Source: Epiperipatus broadwayi (taxonomy: Eukaryota; Onychophora; Udeonychophora; Euonychophora; Peripatidae). Taken from it: 64,000 nucleotides of DNA. Below are positions 13,277 through 24,892 of the stretch, in pieces. Below the pieces are notes generated by a model. The model ran no database searches and had not been told where the DNA came from. It worked only from the letters and a program-made list of their open reading frames with translations. The stretch's first letter is position 1. Each line of letters starts with the position of its first letter. The translations under genes were made by a program, and so were the position numbers. Location of the stretch: positions 1,546,517-1,610,516 of the forward strand of contig JAQFVV010012575.1 of the NCBI GenBank assembly GCA_028023455.1, read 5' to 3'.

Positions 13277-14334
13277 ACAGCATGTGTAAGCATATGAAAT
13301 GATGATCATGTTATGGTCTATGTGGGGTTTTTGATGTATAATAAATTTAATGTGCAATAAGATAAAAGTTGCCTTCTCTGCTCTAAGACTATTCAACAAA
13401 TATTATAAATATGCTAAAACCCCTTCTGCCTCAAGGCATCGATGCATTCCACGTACAAAATCCTTAAAAATAAAAATAATTCTATACTTAAAAAGAAAGT
13501 AAAATTTATTCATTAATCCACAAATGTTAAAAGCACTCTTGAAGTTTTATTGGAATTTCATTTGCTTTTATTGAATTTAACTCTGGCACAAAATGTCTTT
13601 ACTACTAATAGTAATTTTTGATCTTAAATCATTTGTTAAAATTTATATTATTTGAATTATTTATATTGTAAATATTTCAATTATCAGAAATATTAATATT
13701 TCTAACTTCCTAATTTTATTTTTTTTAAATAGTTTTCTCAATTTTTTTAGAGTTTAAGTTCAGATATTATTGAATGTTTGAGATGATAATAGACAAAATA
13801 TCAGTATTAAAAGTCTTTAAATGTGAACTAAAAAACAATAACTAAGACCTATATTCTCTTTAAAATTTAAAATTATGGGAAGGAGGCTTAGCAGTTTGTA
13901 AATATTGTAATAAAATTGTAAAGACGTGTCCATTATGGTAGGGTTTTTACTTTCAATATCTAAATCATCAGGTAAAAATTGTTTTAATTAATTGTCTTTT
14001 CTCCAGTGACCCTTTAATTGTGATTACAATAAAACTAGATGTACTAAAATAAATAATACTTATTATAAAATTCATTTTTACCAAAACTTGCAAGCAATTT
14101 CTCATTTTTTAATTTATCAAAAAAGATGATTCTTTAACAAAGTAAACTTTGCAATTTATAATAAAATAAACAAACTAACTTTTAAACATCTAGAATTAGT
14201 GTTTGTCTAAAAGTTAGTGGGGATGATATTTTAATAGTAATTAAATGTTGGACTATTTCGATCTAATATTAATTGTTAAATGTCTTTAGAAAAATTAAAA
14301 CATTCTTTAAACTTTTTCCAAATGACCTTATGCT
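13277..14334. other. AT-rich spacer, nothing recognised
   Basis: After a few tens of bases resembling the FB-1 outer end (GATGATCATGTTATGG near 13300), no gene or repeat is recognised. Confidence 0.4.
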
Positions 14335-14418
14335 AATAAACTAAAGATCAGCCTTTCAAGCTAACGTACATGCGCTTTTTATGAATATTAATACAAAAGG
14401 CTGATCTTTAGTTTATTA
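14335..14418. mobile_element. Tiny MITE with 22-bp terminal inverted repeats
   Basis: This 84-bp unit begins TAATAAACTAAAGATCAGCC and ends with its reverse complement GGCTGATCTTTAGTTTATTA, a perfect inverted repeat of about 22 bp. The interior contains CAAGCTAACGTACATGCGC. A diverged relative lies at 24828-24892. A non-autonomous DNA transposon is the simplest reading; superfamily not assignable. Confidence 0.75.
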
Positions 14419-14460
14419 CAATTTATAAACATAGCGCTATATAAAATAAATGCCTCATTT

Positions 14461-14568
14461 ACATATGCTAATATTAAAACAGTTGAGTGCATCTTGCGTT
14501 GTTAGCCGAGAGGTATCGCGTCCCGGCCGATTTATGACATATGCTAATATTAAAACAGTTGAGTGCAT
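14461..14568 (+). mobile_element. Internally deleted tRNA-like SINE remnant between 32-bp direct repeats
   Basis: A 32-bp sequence starting ACATATGCTAATATTAAAAC occurs twice, at 14461-14492 and 14537-14568. Between the copies are 44 bp containing GTTAGCCGAGAGGT, which resembles the A-box end of the SINEs at 22274 and 36511, and CCCGGCCGATTTATGAC, which resembles their 3' end. The middle of the tRNA-like unit is missing. The flanking repeats look like a long target-site duplication. Confidence 0.6.
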
Positions 14569-14871
14569 TTGAAAAGTTTAAATATAGTTTGATTTTTTCT
14601 AACGACATTTAAGTTAACTAATATTAGGTGATGGAAATAATTCAACATATAATTACTATCTAGAAATATTTAGTGCAATATTAAAAAGTATATCAATCAT
14701 GGTGCATGTCTTTTAAAATAAAACGTAATAAAAATGCAAAAAAAAACCTCTTAAAATATTTAATATTTAAATATAAATATATTGTATATACTTTTAAGCT
14801 AGATGTAATTAGAAGGAATTTGAATCTACACATTCAAGCTCCCTTTAGTTATCCACTCCATCTTATATAAC

Positions 14872-15458
14872 CAATACACAAGCCCACAAGTGAAAAAGAT
14901 AAATTATCTCCCAATAACCATATTTTGTGCTGAATCAGCACTCATAAGTAGGTCCAGATCATCATCTCCCACACACATATATAATTAGAGCTCAGCTTAT
15001 ATTAAGATAACAAATCTTAAAATTTAATGGACAGGCTTCAATCTTCTCCACTCTCCAACACTTCAGTACATCCATATCATTGAGAATCTGATGATGGCAT
15101 GTTCAACAAAATTGGCAAATAGGAGGTTTTAACATGCCATTATCAGATTTTCAATGATATTGATGACTGAAGAATTGGAGAGTGGAGAAGATTGAAGCCT
15201 GGCCACCTGAGGATGTATGTTCAACAAAATTGGAGCTTTGAACACGCCATTGTCAGATTTTGGATGACTGAAGAGTTGGAAAGTGGAGAAGATTGAAGGC
15301 TGTCCATTAAAGTTTGAAGATTTGCTATCTTAATATAAACTGAGCACTAATTATACATGTGTGTTGGAGATAATTATCTGGAACAACTGATGAGTGCTGA
15401 TTCATCACGAAATACGAATATTAGAGATCATTTATCTTTTTCGCATGTGTATCGCCTG
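14872..15458. repeat. Fold-back element FB-4, copy 1
   Basis: The left arm (about 14872-15115) pairs with the right arm (about 15215-15458). Shared blocks, in reverse complement, include GAATCAGCACTCAT, GCTCAGCTTATATTAAGAT and CTTCAATCTTCTCCACT. Between them, 15133-15211 is a second, partial inverted copy of the inner arm (GATGACTGAAGAATTGGAG), so the right side carries the inner segment twice. It has no coding potential. A single-arm relative is at 40515-40737. Confidence 0.8.
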
Positions 15459-18400
15459 AATAAGATGAAGTAGATGACTAAAGAAAGCTTGAATGTCTGG
15501 ATAAAAATATTTAAATAAAATAAATGTTAAAAAACAACTTATATAAGTCATAAAAACGTATAGCTTCTTTTTTTTCTCCAAATCTTGTTGTGATCTTTTT
15601 ACCCAGATAGACTAGTAAAATAATTTACACTGATGGTTTTGACACTGACATGTATATATGCATTTTTATGAAGAACATATTTTAAAAAAATCATCAAATT
15701 GGCTTTTAAAAGCTTTATTATTATTTAAATATATATAACAATTTTTACTGAAATTATAAATATACAAGAGCATTCAAAGTTTGCAATAATTTAATTTGTA
15801 ATTTACAGTGAATACGTGTATATTTATTTAAAAGAAAATAATTTGCACTAGCATTATTTGTTTAATCTTTTTATTATTATAAAAACTAGAGCGAAGTCTG
15901 AATGCTAGTTTATCTTTGTCGCTGAACAATTTTTCAATACTTTTTAAAAATATTACTGCAAAAATAATTATTTGGCAATTTTCATATAAATTGATTATAA
16001 AATATTAATTTTAAGCAGAAATTTTAGTGTACAAACATTTATAAAGATAAGATTTTCAGATACATAATGATAAATATGTAGGTTGATAAAATAACATATA
16101 TATATATATGTGAATGAATGAGTGGATGGGTAAGTGAAATTTAGATAGAGTCATATAATAGAAAGAAAGGGTTGATCTTTAGATAGATGGATAGATACAA
16201 AAGGTTAGATACTTTGATGAAAAAATATAAACATTTATGTCATTAGGTTTGTTTTCACCGGTATTATTGAATAGTCTAAAAACAGATGTCATTAAATATT
16301 TCATGGTTTCTATATGAAATATTTAATGTATAACTTCCATTGATAATAACTACAGACTTTTTTTTCACCTAGTAACTCCTAAACAAGAAATTATAAATTT
16401 TTAAAAGTTTTTGGCTAATTACAGTTTTATTGTCTATTACATAGCAAAAGCAATTTATTATAGCATTTTATATCATAATTTTATTTTTAAAGTATTAATT
16501 ACTGTAAAATACTTTACATTATGTTATTTTTATTATTCGATACATATGAATAACATTTCGAAAAATTATCAATCCAATATTTGATTTCCAAAGTTTCTTA
16601 AAGACACATTTCTTATAGACTGGTATAATTTATCAGTCTCAATGTTGGTCTTATTTTTTCCATTTCGTTTTTTGGCTTTTCTTTTTTCACTTATCAATAT
16701 TTCCAATCATTTATACACTTTTTAATAAATTAAATCACTCCATAATTATGACTAAAATATAAATATTTGATCATTTATGCTCAAAAAAGTTATGGTTTAT
16801 TGCCATCATATATTTCATTGTTTACTTTTTGGCTATTCATGATATTCTCCAAAGTCCTTGCCAAAATTAAAACTAAAAGTACTAATTTCTTTTTTTAACA
16901 AGTTTTTTTTCTTAGTGACCAACTTTCGTTTCCACAGCTTGTAAACTTTTGAGTTTAGTTTTAACTAATATATACTCTAATGTTAATTAATGATACAAAG
17001 AAGCAAAATTACCAGCCTGTTGTTAAATATTTTTATGCGATCCAATTAAAAGTAAAAAAAAGAACTTCTTGGCTATCAGATTTTCAGTTAGTATTATTTT
17101 TGCCAATTCAAAGAATGATAAACAGATTTTTCTTAATGTTTTGATAACAACTTATTAATGTAATTGAGGTTAAAAAAATTTAAATGTGTTAATTATCAGC
17201 ATAAGAATGTAAATCACTTCAAATGGTTTGGTAGTTCTTTAGTTTTTTTTTTAGAAAAGTAAACATGAATGTTAAAGTCCAACTTAGACTATAGTAGGCT
17301 GATGATATATAATTAATTAAACCAAATTAGTTGTATATAGAACTGTTATCTTTAGAAGTGTATTAAATGGAAGTTACATATAAATTTCCTATAAATATAA
17401 CAAAGATACTAAATTTTTGTTTTTAAATTATTATATTTTTAAATTATTATAAACATGTTCAATGGAATAACAAGATAGCATATAAGCAGTAACAAACTAC
17501 TTAAAAAAGATATTTTGTGGTTAATTTGAGCATAATTTTTATGGGAGAGGCTCTTAATTTTTTTGAGTCAAAATATTGAGTCTCATTTATTAACATTACT
17601 TGAGATAATGAAAGATATATTACATTTTACAGTAAATTTTATCAAAGATATTAGTAGTCAGTTATTGCAATGATATAGCTTAACATAGAGCACACAATAG
17701 AGAGATCTAATTAGACAAATGAATGAAATTTCACAAAATAAAAACTTTAGTGAAGAAGTTAAAATGTAGAATCATATAATAACAGTACACAAAAAGATAG
17801 CATCTAACTTAAGTGAAAATATTTGTGTTTCATGAATTAATTTCTGAAGTTATGCAAAATTTATTTTTAATTTTTACTTTGTCTTCTTTGAATTAGTTTT
17901 TTTTTTTCTTCTGTAATTAAAATAGTAATACTTGATTCTACTCAAGGGAAATCTAATGGTAACAATGTTCTATGCATCTGCATTAACCCCCCTTGTAAAC
18001 ACCGTTTAATGTTTAATAGAAAAAAACAATCAAAGTAGTCTCCGTATCTGCAGACTCACCATCTACAATTTCAATAACCCATAATTTGAAAAATATTAAA
18101 AAAATAGAAATATGTAAATATCTTGTACATGAGTACTAACATGAATCATCTCTCATTTAACTTCTTTCTTGTTTTACATGCACAGCATAAACTAATTTAT
18201 GTAGTGCTTTTTTTTCAATTTACTACTATGTTGTATTTTTTATCATTGCATTTTTTGATAATTATTTTTGATGATGTTTTAATGCAAACATTTTAATAAA
18301 TAAATTATTTATAAAATGTAAATATATGTATACATGTTAAATATGTATAAAATATAAGGAATATTATTATAAACATGGTTTTAAATATTTAAGGGGATAC

Positions 18401-19904
18401 TTGAAAGCAAAAACATGGAGAGATGGAATAATATTATTCAAATCTGATAATAAACCAAAAAATAGAGAGAGATGTCAAACATCATAGAGAAAAATTATAT
18501 ACACTTTATCAAAAGAAAGGCAAACTTTGAGAAATGCTTGTATTTAAATAAAAAGAGTTTTATTTAAAATTGGTTAACTTTAATAAAGAATTACTTTACA
18601 CACCTGTTATGTAAAAAGTTAATTTATGTATTAGATATCATTTTAATATTAATCCAACATGACTGTAAATAATAGGGTTTTTGTACTAACATAATGTAGA
18701 CTATACATAACTGAGAGAATTACATAAAATTGATCAGAATGAAAGAAAAATTAAACACTAAAAGAAATAAAATGTCCACTTTTATTGTTGAATTTGCACC
18801 TACAAGAATATATTAAATAAAATTAAGAAAATAATATATTTTGTAACATAAATAATAATTTATTAAGAGAATATAAATATTTAACAACAAAATACATAAC
18901 TGACAAATAAAATTTACAATGCAGATTTGCTACCCATAAAATAATTTACTCCAATTCTAAGGATTTTAAGTTCCAATATCAGTGATTCTCTTTTTTCACT
19001 TTCATTCTTTTATTTTTAGGCTTGCTCCTATGAATGGTTTATTTTTTTTGAATTTCATTTCTTATGGATTTACTTTTATCTTTACATCTGCATTTGAATT
19101 GCTATTTATTGCTTTCTGTTAAAACACCTATTGCTGCTGACTAAATGTTGTCTTTTATTTATTGCACATTACATGTATGGGCCGTCATTTGCTTATTTTT
19201 TAGTTAATATAATTTTCTATTGCAATATATATATATATATATTATTTAATATGCCCTTGGATCTATGAATTCAAAAATAAATACAGGTATCTTATGAATT
19301 TGTATTTCTGTATTTACTTTATTTATCTTCAAGTTTTTTTGTTGTTGTTAAATAATTGTTATTATGTAAAAATGATTATTTATATTGCAAAATATATTTT
19401 CTTGATTTTATTTAATATACTCTTGAAGTCTTAAATTCAATAATAAATACGAAATTTTTTTAACAATTTCTTTTTCTTTCTTCAATAGTAAGTACTATGT
19501 AGCTTCAGAATGTAGTATATTACTACTAAATCCTCTCCCTTCTATGTAAACATTGCCAATTACCTTCAGGTGCTTGCTTTTTGCAAAAAGCAAATACCTC
19601 AAGTTGTCTGATGCTCATAGTGTAATTGTTATTTGATGGAAATATCCTAGATTTTTTTCAATAATCTAATTATAAATTGATTAATATCACCAATGCATCA
19701 TTCAAAAAATAGAAACAATTTTTTTGTTATTGTATGAATAGGAATATATCTTATAAACTTTCTTAAATATATTCAGAATACTTTATATGCAAACTTTATG
19801 AATAATACTCTAAAACTAATAATTACACTATTGCTGTCTTAAACACAAAGCTCAATGGGTTATCCCTACATTCCATAGATACATTTATATTTCAACATTT
19901 CTAC
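15459..19904. other. Long AT-rich spacer with one diverged direct repeat
   Basis: No gene is recognised. 19219-19285 and 19383-19450 are diverged direct copies, both with TATTGCAA, TTATTTAATAT and AATAAATAC. Several (AT)n and homopolymer runs occur, for example near 16085 and 19228. Confidence 0.45.
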
Positions 19905-20850
19905 AACTCTTTCTACAGAATGTTCCTGCAGTATTACAACTCCTCACCCTTTAATGAGATCACTCCCACAGACAAGCCTCCATCTGTTAGCACTGCTTGG
20001 CTGGCAACCCTCACATCCCTTATCTCCAAATTTACTACTATTCCTAGCAAGCCATCCTCAATAAAAATCAATATCTGGGAAGCTTACTACATCCTTAATT
20101 CTGATGTTTCTGCAGGATTGACTCTCCTCCAGCTCAACAAACATCTGCTAATCAAAAAATTTAAGCAATGGTTTCTTAGAGCCCAAATTCTTTGATTTCC
20201 TGTTAAAGATAAATCTCAATGCCTTGCCTACTAAGTGCTTTCTTGTACATCACCGAGGATTCTCAAACATAGATTCCACTTGCACCGTATGCCTCAGAGA
20301 AGAGGAAACTTCTCTTCACCTCTGCCACTGTGTTTCCCTTTAACCCTACAGAGACCTTATAGTCTTCATACTAAATGACAAAATGCCTTCCTTATCTACT
20401 CTCATTGACAATATACTGTGTGGATCCATTCCAGACATATGTTCATCAACATTCTTATTGTTTTTGCTATGGTACACCCAGTGCTGGCTCACCTTTAATC
20501 ATGTACTGGAGCATCTGCTTGATTTATATATTGAAAAAATGGAAATAATTCAGAAGAGGGACTAGAATTTGGCCCCCTCCTACATCTATGATGCCACATG
20601 GAAGCTAACTGATTTGCCTCCCAAAAGCTGATTCCTTTCATACCTGAACAGAAATTACCTATCCTGGAAATGATTAGGGACTGATTTGCAGGCATTCCTT
20701 TGGGATTGATTATGATTTGCCTTACTCCTCAAGCATATTGCTCAGAACCTGAATATTATGACATTGATTTCCATTCTGAAGGGTTGGTTTACCTATACAA
20801 AGCTGTGGTTTTGCATGGACAAAAGTTTAGAACTATAATAATTAAAAAAA
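19905..20850 (+). mobile_element. 5'-truncated LINE, 3' end only, L1/Tx1-like
   Basis: Only the C-terminal part of ORF2 and a short 3' region remain, a usual result of incomplete target-primed reverse transcription. The protein aligns by eye with the end of the LINE at 2966-7530: both have LKINLNALP, a following FLV with RGF, and a later STLIDNIL / SSNIDNV segment. The 3' ends differ, so the two are separate subfamilies. It ends near an A-rich run at 20842-20850 and is followed closely by fold-back FB-2. Confidence 0.75.
19920..20565 (+). pseudogene. LINE ORF2 C-terminus with CX2CX8HX3C finger
   Basis: From 19920 an open frame of 91 codons (MFLQYYNSSPFNEITPTDKP onward) is the linker before the C-terminal finger. 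After a frameshift near 20195 the chain continues as LKINLNALPTKCFLV, and 20281-20331 encodes CTVCLREEETSLHLCHC, an intact CX2CX8HX3C finger of the zf-RVT kind found at the end of L1/Tx1 ORF2 proteins, thought to help bind nucleic acid. The older copy at 7020 has lost part of this finger. A further frame break puts the last piece at 20383-20565. The upstream domains are absent, so no enzyme activity is possible. Confidence 0.75.
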
Positions 20851-20896
20851 GCAAGTCATATATAATGTGACATTACTTTTAACAAGCTCGTAGTTA

Positions 20897-21232
20897 CAAA
20901 AATGCACATAGATAGCGTACCAATAGCTCAATCAAGCTTTTAATTAATAAGTGTGGTATGAGAAAATATTTAAAATCTCTATCCAAAACACTCCTATCTC
21001 CAGACCAACTTGGTTTTGAGCTTATGGCTCATGTCAGTGAAGAGCTAGAGCATTCGGACACTAGACCTAAAATATCAACTCAAAAAACTTCACTGACGTG
21101 AGCCATAAGCTCGAAACCAAGTTGGTCTGGAGATAGGAGTGTTTTGGATAGAAATTTTAAATATTTTCTCATACTGCACTTATTAATTAAAAGCTTGATT
21201 GAGCTATTGGTATGCTCTCTATGTGCATTTTA
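20897..21232. repeat. Fold-back element FB-2, simple hairpin copy
   Basis: Arms 20897-21041 and 21088-21232 are nearly perfect reverse complements with a 46-bp loop. The ends pair AAAAATGCACATAGATAG with CTCTATGTGCATTTTA. Each arm carries the FB-2 core (CTCCAGACCAACTTGG, then GAGCTTATGGCTCATGTCAG). The same core recurs four times at 47121-48605. No protein is encoded. Confidence 0.9.
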
Positions 21233-21543
21233 GAACTATCTTTGTACATTTTGAGACATGCAAGCTTAGTCACATTCCCAGGCTCATTCCTTTGCCTCTA
21301 GGCATCATATTAGTTTTTATAGGCTGTACCATGCAAGATGTGTCAATATTGAACTTCTCCCTCTCAGAATACCATTTAATGTATCCTATGTCTAATGTTA
21401 TCATAAGCTGTAACCAAATTTTAGAATAAAATATTCTATATTTTTATATATATACATAAAATTTATCAACCTAAATTGTTAAGCAATCTTATATATAATA
21501 ATTATCTAAATATATTTTATTTGCATAAAGAAATATATATCTA

Positions 21544-21637
21544 GACAGGATATATCAAAGCTCAGATCTATAAAAAAATTATTATTGGTTGACAGGATAT
21601 ATCAAAGCTCAGATCTATAAGAAAATTATTATTGATT
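21544..21637 (+). repeat. Two-copy tandem repeat, 47-bp unit
   Basis: Copies 21544-21590 and 21591-21637 both start GACAGGATATATCAAAGCTC and differ at only two positions I can see. The near identity points to a recent duplication. Confidence 0.9.
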
Positions 21638-22273
21638 AACTTCTTTGTTAGGGTGAAGAGTGATTTTTAAATTTTCAAATAAAATAACTTTCTCTTTGAT
21701 ATTGGCAAATTCGGGTGTCGTTTACCATTTATGTGATTTAGTTGACTTAAACAAATGATTTGTGCGTCTCCGTGGGAAAGAAAAAATAAAAAATGCCTGA
21801 TTAATAAATTGCTTACGAATCTGACTGTCTAGTATATTCTGAATGTATGTTATCATTTTTAAACAATATATATTATAAAAGTGTATAATATTTACACACA
21901 CGTGTATACATACTGTATTATACATATAAATATAGAAAGTGAGTATTAATAAAGTATAATGAAATATATAGTAATAGATATCAAAAATCGTCTAAAGTAA
22001 TGTTTGTCATACTTACTACTTATCAGACGATCATTTATGGGAATGTCTTTTTCCCGCTTTTTTTTTTCAAAAGCTTTGTATCTATTTTTATCTTATTGTA
22101 TTAATATAATACAATATGTGTCAATAGCTAATTGTTCAATAAAAGCTAAAGTCTTAAATTGTTGGAATGAAAGGGCAATTTGAATTTGTGGCTTTTTTTT
22201 TTTGAATCTTGACAGATAAACAAATAATTTCTAAAATTTGTTTTAAAAAAATAACTATTTTATATTTTTTTAT

Positions 22274-22360
22274 CATGTGTCAAAGCATTAGCCGGGAAGC
22301 GAATCCGCGAACTCGGGACAACTGCTTGTAAGGCAGCTGTGCTGACTACTCGACCACCTC
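22274..22360 (-). mobile_element. tRNA-derived SINE, copy 1
   Basis: Read on the minus strand it starts GGTGGTCGAGTAGTCAGC, like the D-arm/A-box of a Ser or Leu tRNA. It continues with a 5-bp anticodon-type stem and 7-base loop (GCTGC CTTACAA GCAGT), a long variable region, and a B-box-like GGATTCGCTTCC, and ends ATGCTTTGACACATGA. That last block is shared with the copies at 36511 and 53743 and lies beyond any tRNA, so this is a SINE rather than a tRNA gene. No acceptor stem is evident. Confidence 0.7.
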
Positions 22361-22811
22361 TTTTTAGATGCAAGTGTTTATATTTCATATAGTCTTATAC
22401 ATTTCACGTTTACATATATACTATGTATTAGTGTTGTATATGTACTTGCAATTAAATTTATATTTTTTTGTTTAGAAATGAAACTTGATTTTATCTTGTA
22501 ATTATAAATATGAAATGCTAGAATAAAATCGTATGTTTAGGCAGCGATGGCAATCTTTTCCTATGATGAACAAGTTCATCACCTGGTTGTAATACCCATT
22601 GTCTACTTAATCCCTGACTTAGAACAAAAAAATAACATTTATAATGTGTTAAAAATGTATTGTGATTTTATTTAAAATCTAAGTAGAAAATAAGATTGCA
22701 TAATAGATATTTGTAAGAATAAAAACGATGTTAATCAAAAACTGAATTGCTAAAATAAATTATGTTAATAAATTGAATGACATCATATCATATACATTAC
22801 TATTGTTAAAA

Positions 22812-22916
22812 CAGAAAATCGTATAACATTACAATACTAGGCAAAAAACAAAATTTTATTAAAATAAAATCATATAACATTACAATATTAGCCAAAAAAA
22901 GCAAAATTTTATTAAG
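22812..22916 (+). repeat. Two-copy tandem repeat, about 52-bp unit
   Basis: Both units contain ATAACATTACAATA and AAAATTTTATTAA in the same order, with small substitutions and an indel in the A-run between. Confidence 0.8.
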
Positions 22917-23003
22917 ATTCTTTCACAACCATGATTTCATATATTAACAAATTAGATCTTTTAAAATGAATTCAATAAGATACATCCAACATATATATAC
23001 AAA

Positions 23004-23417
23004 GGTACTTAAGTATTAATATGGACACCAAGAATGATTGCGGTAATTTCAATAGTGTATTACGATAAGAATTGTTTTGTTTACATTATTTGAAAAAAAA
23101 AAGTACTAGAAATAAAATTGATCAAATAAACAACTTAGTTTTGTCAATTGTTCAGAACTATTCTGTTTATTCACTGCTTGGTTTTCTAATGCCACCTGAT
23201 CTTCAGGGTAATTGACAAAATAATTGAAACATTTTTAAGATCAACTATAGTTTCAGTTAATCCATCAATTTTATCTTTTTGCAATATATAATCTGAGTAC
23301 TTTTTTTAAATAATGTAAACAAAACAGTTCTTATCGTAATATACTTTATCCACATACATTTAAAATAATTGACATTACTGAAATCAATTTCGGTAGCCTA
23401 TCTAATACTTAAGTACC
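23004..23417. repeat. Fold-back element FB-6
   Basis: Ends pair GGTACTTAAGTATTA with TAATACTTAAGTACC. Further inside, ATTACGATAAGAATTGTTTT pairs with AAAACAGTTCTTATCGTAAT and an AGTACT block lies at the arm base. The right arm has a roughly 20-bp insertion relative to the left. The spacer, 23106-23295, is unique here and non-coding. Likely a non-autonomous DNA element. Confidence 0.8.
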
Positions 23418-24827
23418 AAAACAAAATAGTCTTTCCATCATTCATTTCAAAAACCAGCTTCCTTTAACATCAAAAAAATGTCTTCATAAGATTGATGACT
23501 TCAGATGCAAGAAAATTTATCATTACAGTTTCTTTTACTCTTCTTTTAATTTTACTTCTTTCATAAAAGATAACCTTTGTGCTGTCGAATAATATTTTAT
23601 GACCTGCATTTAGTTTATGAATATACAGAGCTGAGATATATTTATTTTTAACTATATTCTTATGAACTTTAATTCTTTCATTAAATCTTAATTTACATTG
23701 TCATATATAAATTTTATGATAACTGCAAGAAATTTTATAAAATACATCAGGACTAGATTTGCTATCAATTGACTGTTTTGAACTATTTGGTAATGAATTT
23801 AAATGTATGACTTTCTTCCAGGCCACTTTTATACCACCCAATAAAAAATTATTTTTATAAATCAATTTATAAACTAATTTATTATTGTTGTGTTATTATT
23901 TGAGTGAGATTTAAAAAATTAAATTTTACTTTTATTTAAAACAGAAAATGCTCCCAGAATCAAAAATATTTCAAAGAATTACAATTTCCTTTCGCATTTG
24001 TTATATTAAATGCATATGAAAAATTGTATATTTGACATTTTCTCTTGTTCCATTATTATCAATGAATTGGAAAGGCTTTCTTTGGCTGTAATGCTTCCTA
24101 GATACTTTTTAAATTAATTTTAATTTTAAAAATGATCTCAATTTAATAATATTAATTTTCTGAATAAGTGGATCTTTTGCATACATGGATCAGGACATGA
24201 ATACATTGCTCATTGTAGTTAAAATCATGGAAACTAGAAAAGGTAAAGTCCACTAACTATATATTGAATGTTATTATTTTATCCTAGTCCTCTGTTGTGT
24301 TTAATTATGTTACAAACTTTGATCAGCAAACTGAATATATATATATATTAATAAATTTGAAACTTCTCTTAACATTTTAATTTTTCAAAAAATTAGTAAG
24401 GACATCAGAAAAAGACAAAACGTACTTAAGATGCAGAAAGACTATTTGTTCAGAACATAACATCCTCTTGAATGCCTTCATCATTGTATCTTATTAATCA
24501 GTTCACTTCATAAAATATATATATTATAATAAATTTATAGGTTTACTCAGCTAAATAATTATCGATTATTATAGGTATGATCATTAAGTGCTTGAAGGAA
24601 GGGTAAAATGTGTATATTGAATTATGTTTGTGTGTATATATATATAGAAAAAAAAACATTTCTATTTGGAAACTTTCTATGTTAAAGATTTTAGCTCACC
24701 AGATTCCTGTTATCAGCTAAGTACCTACATATTATTTCTTTGTTTACTCTGTCTTATTCTTTATTTTAATTTTCACTAATTTGACTTTTCTTTGCAGTTA
24801 ATTATTAGATTTATAAAACAGGCTTTT

Positions 24828-24892
24828 AATACATTAAAGATCAGCCTGTCAAGCTATCGTGCATGCACCTTTTACGAGTGTTAATAATAAAT
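24828..24892. mobile_element. Second, diverged copy of the 14335 MITE
   Basis: TTAAAGATCAGCCTGTCAAG is followed by GCTATCGTGCATGC, matching the left TIR and interior of 14335-14418. The right TIR is gone or truncated. Confidence 0.6.

Noticed and set aside
22274-22360. Functional tRNA gene
   Set aside because: There is no paired acceptor stem, the T-arm pairs poorly, and the 3' block shared between copies extends beyond a tRNA.
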